From assembly GCA_903872075.1 (NCBI GenBank), contig CAIQJF010000045.1, forward strand, positions 1 to 64,000: a stretch of 64,000 nucleotides of DNA. The letters run 5' to 3'. Below the pieces are notes generated by a model that searched no databases, was not told the DNA's origin, and saw nothing but the letters and a program-made list of their open reading frames with translations. Source of the DNA: an uncultured Caulobacteraceae bacterium (GTDB taxonomy: Bacteria; Pseudomonadota; Alphaproteobacteria; Caulobacterales; Caulobacteraceae). Positions 25,842-33,490 of this stretch are shown here, in pieces; the stretch's first letter is position 1, and each line of letters begins with the position of its first letter. The position numbers and the translations under genes were made by a program.

Positions 25842-27032
25842 TCAGGCCCCGGGCACGCCCAGTTGCTTGGCGGCCTGGGTTACCATCGTCAGTTGATCCG
25901 GCGTGCCGGCCAGCGCCTTGCGGGCGTCACGATAGGCGCCCTGAGCGGCCGCGGCGTCGCCGAGCACCATCCGGGCGCGCATCAGACTGACCCAGCCATT
26001 CGCATCGTTCGGATTGGACTTTAGTCGCGCGGCCAGCCGATCGACCATGGCGTGAATCATGGCCTGTTGATCCCCAGGCGCCATCTGCTGCGCCTGGGCG
26101 ACCTGATCCGTCGTCGGGCCGGCCGCCGGCGGCCCTTCGGCGACGGCGCTGGCCTGCGGGGGTGGCGCCGGCGGCAGCTTCGCGGAAATATCCTCGCCGC
26201 GGGAGGCAGCGATGCGGACCACAAATCCGCGCACTTCAGCCGCCCAGGGCGCGCCTGGAGGGGCGCTTTTCAGCAACGCGATCCAGTCGGCCATGGCGAC
26301 GGCGTGATCTCCCGCCTGATCCTTGGCCGCCGCCAGGAAATACCGGGCGCGCGGGTCGGTGGGATCGAGCTTCACGGCTGCCGCGAAGGCGGTCTTCGCG
26401 TCCGGCGTCACATGGCCGTCGGCCGCTTTGACGAGAGCCTCGCCGCGCGCTGACTGATAGTCGGCATTGGCCGGATCGAGAGCCGCCGCCTTGCCGAACG
26501 CCACCGCGGACTCCGCGAAGCGTCCCGTCTGACTGTAGGACCAGCCGAGCATCCGCCAACCTTCGGCGTCGCCGGGGTTCTGGCGCATCTTGGCCTCGAG
26601 CTGCGCGACCATGCTGGCGACGTGATTGTCCGGCACGCCGGCGTCGCCGGAGGCGGCGACGGGCGCCGGGCCAGCCGCAGCCATGTCCGGGCGACCGATC
26701 TTCAGATAAAGGAGGGTCGCGCCGATGGCGAGAACGCTCCCCAGCCCGAGGGCGAGAACGAGCACGCCTCGCCCACCCATGGGCTTGGCGGCGTCTTCAA
26801 CCGGCGGCGTTTCGGCCAGAAAGCGCCTGAGCGTGTCGGTCCGCAGGCTTTCCACCACCTCGGGCGCGAGCCCCTCGGCCTCGGCCTGACTTTCCAGGTC
26901 GGCGATCTGCCCGCGCAGCACAGCGCTCTCGGGCGTTCGTGCGCGGCGGGCGTCATAGCGCCGGACCAGCGGGATTGTGATCCCGACGGCCGCGACAACA
27001 ACCATCAGGGTGAAGGCTATCCAGGCGATCAT
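25842..27032 (-). CDS. ccmI: Cytochrome c biogenesis protein CcmI
   Basis: The chaperone that presents apocytochrome c to the heme ligation complex. The 396-residue protein begins MIAWIAFTLMVVVAAVGI and has a second membrane helix (GVLVLALGLGSVLAIGATLLYLKIG near residue 100). The N-terminal cytoplasmic segment contains the family's VLRGQIADLE and DTLRRFL. After the second helix come periplasmic TPR repeats (AEGWRMLGWSYSQTGRFAES, near 165) and a C-terminal domain. It is the last gene of the ccm operon; the start at 27032 overlaps the ccmH stop by four bases. Confidence 0.93.
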   Translation of the reverse strand: MIAWIAFTLMVVVAAVGITIPLVRRYDARRARTPESAVLRGQIADLESQAEAEGLAPEVVESLRTDTLRRFLAETPPVEDAAKPMGGRGVLVLALGLGSVLAIGATLLYLKIGRPDMAAAGPAPVAASGDAGVPDNHVASMVAQLEAKMRQNPGDAEGWRMLGWSYSQTGRFAESAVAFGKAAALDPANADYQSARGEALVKAADGHVTPDAKTAFAAAVKLDPTDPRARYFLAAAKDQAGDHAVAMADWIALLKSAPPGAPWAAEVRGFVVRIAASRGEDISAKLPPAPPPQASAVAEGPPAAGPTTDQVAQAQQMAPGDQQAMIHAMVDRLAARLKSNPNDANGWVSLMRARMVLGDAAAAQGAYRDARKALAGTPDQLTMVTQAAKQLGVPGA

Positions 27033-27499
27033 GAAGCGCTTTCGGCGTCCAGGCGTTTGACGAGTTGGGCTTGTTCGTCCGGCGTCAGCGCCGGCGATGG
27101 CTCCTCGACCCGATGGGCGCGGCGGGTCAGGGTCGCGACCCAGACACCTCCCGCCACCAGAATGAGGGCGGGGCCGAGCCACAGCAGCAGCGTCTCGGCC
27201 TCGAACGGCGGGTTCAGCAGCACATAGTGACCGTATCGCTGGACGATGTAGTCAATCGCCTGACGGTCCGTGTCCCCCGCCCGCAACCGCTCGCGAAGGA
27301 TGACGCGGAGATCGCTGGCGAGCGACGCGTCGGAATCGTCGATCGACTGGTTCTGGCAGACCAGGCAGCGAAGCTGGGCGCCGATGGCCCTGGCGCGCGC
27401 CTCGAGTTTGGGATCGGCCAACTGTTCTCCGGGCAGGACCGCCCGCGCCGGCCCAGCGAGAGCGAGCAGGGCGAACAGGAGCAAGGTCGCGCGTCTCAT
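27029..27499 (-). CDS. ccmH: Cytochrome c biogenesis protein CcmH (thiol reductase)
   Basis: Keeps apocytochrome c heme-binding cysteines reduced. The 156-residue protein has a signal peptide (MRRATLLLFALLALAGPARA), the redox motif LRCLVCQNQSIDDSDA (Cys near residues 45 and 48) and one membrane helix (LLLWLGPALILVAGGVWVA near 105). This is the standard short CcmH without the CcmI fusion of E. coli. Overlaps by four bases with both neighbours. Confidence 0.96.
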   Translation of the reverse strand: MRRATLLLFALLALAGPARAVLPGEQLADPKLEARARAIGAQLRCLVCQNQSIDDSDASLASDLRVILRERLRAGDTDRQAIDYIVQRYGHYVLLNPPFEAETLLLWLGPALILVAGGVWVATLTRRAHRVEEPSPALTPDEQAQLVKRLDAESAS

Positions 27500-28029
27500 C
27501 CCTCAACCCTCAGACGATCCATCAGCGGCTTGATGGTGCCGCTCCAATCCTCCGGTGAGATCGGTCCGATATGTTTGTAGCGAACACGCCCCCGGCGATC
27601 GACAAGGAAGGTCTCCGGCACGCCAGCGACTCCGAGGTCGATGCCAGCCCGGCCTGATTTATCATTGCCGGCGAGACGGTAGGGATCCCCCTGCCCGGCC
27701 AGATATTTGGCCCCGTCGACCGCCTCGTCCTTCCAGTCCAGGCCATCGATGGGAACCCCCCGGGCCTTCAGTTCAAGCAGCACCGGATGCTCGATCTTGC
27801 AGGACACGCACCACGAGGCGAACACATTCAGCAATCGTGGCTCACCGGTTTCGTCGCCGGATTTCAATCCGACATCCCCGGGACGCACCGCCGGCAGATC
27901 GAACTTGGGCAGGGGTTTGTCGATCAGGGTCGAGGGCAGTTTGGTGGGATCGCGGCCAAGCCCAGCGGCGAAAGCGATGACCACCGCGGCGAAGAGACCC
28001 ACCGGGGCCAGGAAAATGAATCGATTCAC
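27496..28029 (-). CDS. ccmG: Thiol:disulfide interchange protein CcmG/DsbE
   Basis: A membrane-anchored periplasmic thioredoxin-like reductase for cytochrome c maturation. The 177-residue protein has an N-terminal anchor (FIFLAPVGLFAAVVIAFAA), the active site ASWCVSCKIEHPVL near residue 73, and the cis-proline segment GVAGVPETFLVDRRGRV. The family usually has WCxPC, so the Ser in WCVSC is a small departure also seen in other alphaproteobacteria. Four-base overlaps connect it to ccmF and ccmH. Confidence 0.95.
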   Translation of the reverse strand: MNRFIFLAPVGLFAAVVIAFAAGLGRDPTKLPSTLIDKPLPKFDLPAVRPGDVGLKSGDETGEPRLLNVFASWCVSCKIEHPVLLELKARGVPIDGLDWKDEAVDGAKYLAGQGDPYRLAGNDKSGRAGIDLGVAGVPETFLVDRRGRVRYKHIGPISPEDWSGTIKPLMDRLRVEG

Positions 28030-30011
28030 GACGTGACGGGCTCCGCCATCATCGGACGCACCGGGACCCGTTCAATACGCGCCACGCGGACGCCCCGATC
28101 CGCCAACGACACCGCGCCCCCGAAAGCCATCAGCAGAGCCCCGGCCCAGATCCAGTCAACAAAGGGATGGTTCCACATGCGTACGGTCAGGCCTCCGTCG
28201 GGATTCGGATCGGCAACCGAGATATAGACGTTGCCGAGAATTCCCACCCCGATCCCGGCGTCGGTCGTGGTCGTCTGGCTTGCCGGATAAAGGCGGCGTT
28301 CCGACACCAGCGCGCGATGACCGAAGGGCCCGGACACGTCAAACTCGGCCCGATTGGCCTCATAGTTCGGCCCCATCACCGGACGGACGGCGGTCATGGT
28401 GATTGTGTTGCCGGCGAGCTTCACGTTCTGCCCCGGCGACATCGACAGCACCTTGTTGGTCTGCCAGGCCGACACGCAGGTGATGCCGACCGTCGTGATG
28501 CCGAGGCCGGCGTGGGCGATCACCAGGCCCCACACCGCCAGCGGCGTGGCCCGGGCGAGGCTGAAGCTCTCAGCGGCGGGCAGCTGACCGATGCGCCAAC
28601 GGCGAGCGAAGACGACAAGAGCGCCAACGATCAGCCAGACGCCGAGAGCCAGACCCGCGCAGGCGAAAACGTGCTTGAAGCCGAACACGGCCGCGCCAAC
28701 GACCAGAGCGACCAACGCCAGGCCCGCCGGCCAACGCACGCGCGCCAGGAGCAGGCGCATTTCGTCGCGCTTCCAGTTCATGACCGGTCCGAACGTGACC
28801 AGAACGAACAGCAGCATGAAGATCGGCACGAAGGTGAGATTGTAATAGGGAGGCCCAATAGAGATCTTGTCGCCGTGCAGCACGTCCATGAACACCGGAT
28901 AGAAGGTGCCCAGGAACACCGTCGCGGTGGCCACGACGATGAGCAGGTTGTTGATCGTAATCGCATATTCCCGCGACAGCGCCTTGAAAAGAGCGCCGGT
29001 CTTGAGCACGGGGGCCCGCCAGGCGAACAACGCCAACGACGAGCCCGTCAGCGCCGCGATGATCCCCAGAATATAGACGCCGCGGCGCGCATCCAGCGCG
29101 AAGGCGTGAACGCTGGTCAGAACGCCGGATCGCACGAGGAAGGTTCCCACCAGGCTGAGCGAGAAGGCGAGAATGGACAGGAGAATGGTCCAACTGACCA
29201 GGGCGCCGCGGCGCTCGAGCACCAGCGAGGAATGTAGCAGGGCCGTTGCGAGCAGCCAGGGCATCAAGGACGCGTTCTCCACCGGATCCCAGAACCACCA
29301 GCCGCCCCAACCGAGGGTGTAATAGGCCCACAGACTGCCCATCGCGATTCCGATGGTGAGGAAAATCCAGGCGGTGAGAACCCAGGGGCGCACCCAGCGC
29401 GCCCAGCTGTTATCGACTCGCCCCTCGATCAGAGCCGCAACGCCAAAGGAGAAAGCGATCGAGAGACCGACGTAGCCCGCGTAGAGAATCGGCGGGTGGA
29501 ACACGAGCCCGGGATCCTGGAGAACCGGATTAAGCTCGGCGCCGTCCAGCGGCACCGGCGAAAGCCGCGTGAACGGGTTCGAGGTGAAAAGCAGGAATCC
29601 GAGAAAGGCCGCACCGATCAGTCCCTGGACCGCGAGAACGCGTGCCTGCAGGCTTTCACGCAAAGCCCCGCCGAACAGCGCCACGGCCGCCCCGTAGAGC
29701 GCCAAAATCAGCACCCAAAGGAGCATCGAGCCTTCATGACTGCCCCAGGTCGCCCCCAGGCGGTAAATCATCGGCTGGGAGGCATTGCTATGCTCGGCGA
29801 CCAGCGCGACGGAAAAGTCATTGCTCAGATAGCAGACCATGAGCCCCAGGAAGGCCACGACCACGAACAGAAGCTGCAGCAATGCGGCCGACCGTCCGAC
29901 CGCCATCAGAACCGGGTCATTTCGCCAGGCGCCCGCGAGGGGGACCAGCGCCTGCACGGCGGCCAGGACAAGTGCGAGAATCAGCGCGAATTGCCCGATT
30001 TCGGCTGTCAT
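28026..30011 (-). CDS. ccmF: Heme lyase subunit CcmF
   Basis: The large polytopic subunit of the cytochrome c heme ligase, 661 residues against about 647 in E. coli. The tryptophan-rich heme-handling segment LGWGGWWFWDPVENASLMPW lies near residue 230. LLWVLILALYGAAVALFGG and many other hydrophobic helices fill the rest, with a periplasmic C-terminal domain ending in LMAFGGAVSLADRG. It is the first gene of ccmF-ccmG-ccmH-ccmI; ccmABCDE are not in the window. It is divergent from the electron-transfer operon starting at 30160. Confidence 0.97.
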   Translation of the reverse strand: MTAEIGQFALILALVLAAVQALVPLAGAWRNDPVLMAVGRSAALLQLLFVVVAFLGLMVCYLSNDFSVALVAEHSNASQPMIYRLGATWGSHEGSMLLWVLILALYGAAVALFGGALRESLQARVLAVQGLIGAAFLGFLLFTSNPFTRLSPVPLDGAELNPVLQDPGLVFHPPILYAGYVGLSIAFSFGVAALIEGRVDNSWARWVRPWVLTAWIFLTIGIAMGSLWAYYTLGWGGWWFWDPVENASLMPWLLATALLHSSLVLERRGALVSWTILLSILAFSLSLVGTFLVRSGVLTSVHAFALDARRGVYILGIIAALTGSSLALFAWRAPVLKTGALFKALSREYAITINNLLIVVATATVFLGTFYPVFMDVLHGDKISIGPPYYNLTFVPIFMLLFVLVTFGPVMNWKRDEMRLLLARVRWPAGLALVALVVGAAVFGFKHVFACAGLALGVWLIVGALVVFARRWRIGQLPAAESFSLARATPLAVWGLVIAHAGLGITTVGITCVSAWQTNKVLSMSPGQNVKLAGNTITMTAVRPVMGPNYEANRAEFDVSGPFGHRALVSERRLYPASQTTTTDAGIGVGILGNVYISVADPNPDGGLTVRMWNHPFVDWIWAGALLMAFGGAVSLADRGVRVARIERVPVRPMMAEPVTS

Positions 30012-30159
30012 GATCTACAAAACCCTCATACTCTGTTCGTCGCAGTCTAGCGGCGACGCGATGGAACTCGAAGCGTAAAACGGCTGCGGAGGGCCGGGAG
30101 GCTTCAGGACTGTTAGGTGGCGCCGGCTCGACTGGCGTCACGCGGGGCGGGGGGATGTC

Positions 30160-32610
30160 ATGGCTGACAAAGTCCGGATCGCGATCGTCGGCTCGGGCCC
30201 GGCTGGGCTCAGCGCGGCGGCGCACGCCGCGAAGATTGGCGTGAGCCATGTGCTGCTCGAAAAAACAGATCACCTCTCAGACACGATCTACAGTTACCAG
30301 AAGAAAAAGTACGTCATGGCGACGCCCACCCAGCTGGTGTTGCGCGCCGACCTGGATTTCGAAGCGGGCTACCGCGAGACCATTCTCGACGTCTGGAACA
30401 AAGGCATCGCCGACGGCGGAGTCAACGTCCGGTACAATGCGGAGGTGAAGGGCGTCAGCGGAGAGAAGGGCGACTTCACACTCACCCTCACCAACGGCGA
30501 CAAGGTTCAGGCCGAGACGATCATTCTGAGCATCGGAACCCAGGGCAATCCGAACCTGATGCGCTGCCCGGGCGGTGATCTGCCTCATGTTCAGTACCAG
30601 CTCGCCGATCCGGGCGCCTATATCGATGAGCACATCTTCATCATCGGCGCGGGCGACGCCGGGATCGAGAACGCTCTCGGCCTCGCCGCCGATCCCGCCC
30701 AGGCGAACGTCGTCAGCATCGTCAACCGGTCGGCGGATTTCAGCCGCGCCAAGGACGCCAACGTCACCAATCTGATGGCCGCGCGCGACGCCGGCCGGGT
30801 GTCGACCTACACCGAGGCCTCGCCGGCGAAGGTCGAGGGGGGCTGGATCACCCTTGAGATTCCCGACGGCGAAACCCGGTTGAAGTGCGACCGTATCATC
30901 GCCCGCCTGGGATCCTCTCCGCCCCGCAAGTTCGTCGAATCGCTGGGCATCGAGTTCACAAGCGATTCGCGCGACGCCTATCCGAAACTGTCGCCGAACT
31001 TCGAAACCACCGCCCCGGGGGTCTATGTGATCGGCGCCCTGGCCGGCTACCCGCTGATCAAGCACTGCATGAATCAGGGGCATGACGTCGTTGAATACAT
31101 CAACGGCAACGTCACCCTGGCCCCAGCCGACGAGCCCATCCTGGCGCAGAAACTCGCCCACCTGCCAGGCGGCCTGCCCGTCGCCGCGTGGCTCGAATTC
31201 CTTCGGGAGAAGGTCGAAATTCTGAACGGGTTGTCGCCCCTTCAGATGCGCGAGTTCCTGATCGACTCCGAGGTGCGCTTCTATCGCGCGGACGAGGTGA
31301 TCTTCGAACGCAACTCCATCGGCTCGTCGCTCTTCGGCATCGCGTCCGGATCGGTAAAGGTGGAGATCAATGCCGCGAACCCGGCGATCACGGTCCCTAT
31401 CAGCGCCGGCTCGATCTTTGGGGAAGTTGGCCTGATTTCGGGCCGGCGGCGTGGTTCGACGATCCGGGCGTCCGAAGACACCATCGTCATCGAAATCCCG
31501 CGCAACGCCGCACTCAAGCTGATGGCGTCGGTCAAAGAGGCCCGCGACACGGTCAACCGGATCACCACCGAACGGACGGTGCTGCAGATCTTCGGCTCCG
31601 GCCTCACGGCGCACGACGTGGCCGACGTGCTGGCCAAGTCCGAGGTCAAGGAAATCAAGCCCGGCGAAGCGATCATCCGCGAGGGCGACGAGAGCTACGA
31701 CATCTATATCGTCCGGCGCGGGTCGATGGTCGTCGAGCGCGAGATCGGCGGCAAGCCGGTGTTCCTCAACTACATCCCCGCGGGTCAATGGGCCGGTGAA
31801 GTCTCCCTGGTCGAGGGCGGGAAGCGTAACGCCACCGTCCGCGCCGCCATCCGCTCCGAGGTCATCAAGCTCGATGGCGATCTCTTCCGCATCCTGCTCA
31901 ACCGCAAGCCGGAACTGGTGGCGCGTCTGCGGGCCGAGATGTCCACGCGCCGGCGCATCAACGAATATATCGACAAGGAAAAGGACAAGTTCAGCGGCGT
32001 CCTCGACTACTACACCTCGGTAGCCAAGTTCCTGGTCGACCAGGGTGTGGGCGAAGCGACGGACGTTCTGCTCATCGACGAGCGGCTCTGTGTGGGCTGC
32101 GACAACTGCGAGAAGGCCTGCGCGGACGCGCATGACGGCCTCTCACGGCTAGACCGGGAAGCGGGGCGCACCTACGCCAACCTCCACGTTCCCACCTCAT
32201 GCCGGCACTGCGAACATCCGCACTGCATGACCGATTGCCCGCCCAATGCGATCCACCGGGGCCCCGACGGCGAGGTGTTCATCGACAACACCTGCATCGG
32301 GTGCGGCAACTGTCAGCGGTTCTGCCCCTACGGCGTGATCCGGATGGACAAGCCGCCGCCGAAGAAACCCGGCCTGGCCTCCTGGCTGCTGTTCGGCATG
32401 GGGCCTGGCCCCGGCGAACCGGACAAGGCCTGGAAGGAAGCCAACGCCAAGGCCGGCGACGGATCCCATAAGCAGGCGATCAAGTGCGACATGTGTTCCG
32501 GCATCAAAGGCGGCCCGGCCTGTGTGCGGGCCTGTCCCACCGGCGCGGCCATTCGCGTGTCGCCGGAGAATTTCCTGTCAGTGGCGCTTCTGGATCGTGG
32601 ACGCGAGTGA
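30160..32610 (+). CDS. Fusion: FAD/NAD(P)H oxidoreductase, two cyclic-nucleotide-binding domains, 4x[4Fe-4S] ferredoxin
   Basis: An 816-residue cytoplasmic protein with no signal peptide. Residues 5-330 are a thioredoxin-reductase-like flavoprotein with the FAD motif IVGSGPAGLSAAAHA and the NAD(P)H motif IIGAGDAGIENALG (near 160). The CxxC disulfide of thioredoxin reductases is absent, so it is nearer ferredoxin-NAD(P) reductases. Two CAP-like domains follow (about 365-460 and 490-585) with intact phosphate-binding cassettes FGEVGLISGRRRGST and GEVSLVEGGKRNAT. The C-terminus (640-800) has four cysteine quartets: CVGCDNCEKAC, CRHCEHPHCMTDC, CIGCGNCQRFC and CDMCSGIKGGPACVRAC. That suggests electron flow from NAD(P)H through FAD to Fe-S clusters under cNMP control. 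First of four plus-strand genes, four bases before the next. Confidence 0.88.
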   Translation: MADKVRIAIVGSGPAGLSAAAHAAKIGVSHVLLEKTDHLSDTIYSYQKKKYVMATPTQLVLRADLDFEAGYRETILDVWNKGIADGGVNVRYNAEVKGVSGEKGDFTLTLTNGDKVQAETIILSIGTQGNPNLMRCPGGDLPHVQYQLADPGAYIDEHIFIIGAGDAGIENALGLAADPAQANVVSIVNRSADFSRAKDANVTNLMAARDAGRVSTYTEASPAKVEGGWITLEIPDGETRLKCDRIIARLGSSPPRKFVESLGIEFTSDSRDAYPKLSPNFETTAPGVYVIGALAGYPLIKHCMNQGHDVVEYINGNVTLAPADEPILAQKLAHLPGGLPVAAWLEFLREKVEILNGLSPLQMREFLIDSEVRFYRADEVIFERNSIGSSLFGIASGSVKVEINAANPAITVPISAGSIFGEVGLISGRRRGSTIRASEDTIVIEIPRNAALKLMASVKEARDTVNRITTERTVLQIFGSGLTAHDVADVLAKSEVKEIKPGEAIIREGDESYDIYIVRRGSMVVEREIGGKPVFLNYIPAGQWAGEVSLVEGGKRNATVRAAIRSEVIKLDGDLFRILLNRKPELVARLRAEMSTRRRINEYIDKEKDKFSGVLDYYTSVAKFLVDQGVGEATDVLLIDERLCVGCDNCEKACADAHDGLSRLDREAGRTYANLHVPTSCRHCEHPHCMTDCPPNAIHRGPDGEVFIDNTCIGCGNCQRFCPYGVIRMDKPPPKKPGLASWLLFGMGPGPGEPDKAWKEANAKAGDGSHKQAIKCDMCSGIKGGPACVRACPTGAAIRVSPENFLSVALLDRGRE

Positions 32611-32613
32611 CCC

Positions 32614-33489
32614 GTGGCTAGACAAGCTGTTAGACAGGCGAACCGCTCGGATGTGCGAAAGCACGAAGGTTTCCTGCAGCATGGCGGGTATCGCTGGCTG
32701 TGGATCGCCCTCGCCCTCTGCGCGGTGTCCATCGCCGCCTACCTGATGATCGACGCCGAACCGCGGCCGCGCGGCGGGACGATCTACGGCTATACGCTCG
32801 GAACGATCGGAGCCCTGCTGATCGGCTGGCTGTCGCTGTTCGGCATCCGCAAACGGGCGATCACCACGGGCGTCTATTCGTTGAAGGCCTGGCTGTCGGC
32901 GCACGTCTATCTCGGCGTGTCGCTGCTGGTGATCGGGACGCTGCACGCCGGCTTCCACTTCGGCTGGAACGTCCACACTCTCGCCTATGCGCTGATGGTG
33001 TTCGTGATCGTGTCCGGCATGTTCGGCGCCGCCGCCTACGCGGTGCTCCCCAAGGAACTCAGCGCCAATCGTGGCGAAACGACCCAGCGCCAGTGGCTGG
33101 AAACCATCCGGTCGCTGGATGCGCTGCTTCGGGACGCCGCCCAGCCGCTCGACCGGACCGAAGCGGACGCGGTGCGCCTCTCGACGGAACAGACGACGAT
33201 CGGCGGCTCCTTTCTGAACCGTCTCAGTGGGCAGTATCCCGGCTGTGGCAATAGCCGGGCGATCTCCGAGATCTCCCGTCTCGGTCGGGGCGGAACGTCA
33301 CCCCACGCCGCGGCCCTCGACCTCGTCGATTCCCTGCTGAAGCGGAAACAAGCCACGCTTGATCAGGCGCGACGGCATATCCGGCTGCGCACCATCCTTG
33401 AGATGTGGCTCTACATCCATGTGCCGGTCACCTTCGCCCTATTGGCGGCGCTGACCGCCCACATCGTCAGCGTATTCTTTTATTGGTGA
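32614..33489 (+). CDS. Integral membrane protein, probable di-heme b electron carrier
   Basis: A 291-residue protein with about five membrane helices (WLWIALALCAVSIAAYLMI, TLGTIGALLIGWLSLFGI, VYLGVSLLVIGTLHAGFHFG, TLAYALMVFVIVSGMFGAA, and the last at about 265-290). Histidines sit at both ends of helices 3 (LSAHVYLG, LHAGFHFG) and 5 (LYIHVPV, LTAHIVS), the spacing expected for two stacked b hemes. A soluble segment of about 100 residues separates helices 4 and 5. I infer that it carries electrons from the upstream Fe-S fusion to the periplasmic cytochrome downstream. Start GTG 32614; it is two bases from the next gene. Confidence 0.72.
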   Translation: MARQAVRQANRSDVRKHEGFLQHGGYRWLWIALALCAVSIAAYLMIDAEPRPRGGTIYGYTLGTIGALLIGWLSLFGIRKRAITTGVYSLKAWLSAHVYLGVSLLVIGTLHAGFHFGWNVHTLAYALMVFVIVSGMFGAAAYAVLPKELSANRGETTQRQWLETIRSLDALLRDAAQPLDRTEADAVRLSTEQTTIGGSFLNRLSGQYPGCGNSRAISEISRLGRGGTSPHAAALDLVDSLLKRKQATLDQARRHIRLRTILEMWLYIHVPVTFALLAALTAHIVSVFFYW

Positions 33490-33490
33490 G

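Noticed and set aside
30012..30159. A possible FNR/CRP-type site between ccmF and the redox operon
   Set aside because: No TTGAT-N4-ATCAA or TGTGA-N6-TCACA palindrome could be seen.
30277..32133. A 618-codon open frame on the minus strand
   Set aside because: Antisense to the FAD/cNMP/Fe-S fusion gene, whose motifs are clear; no homology recognised.
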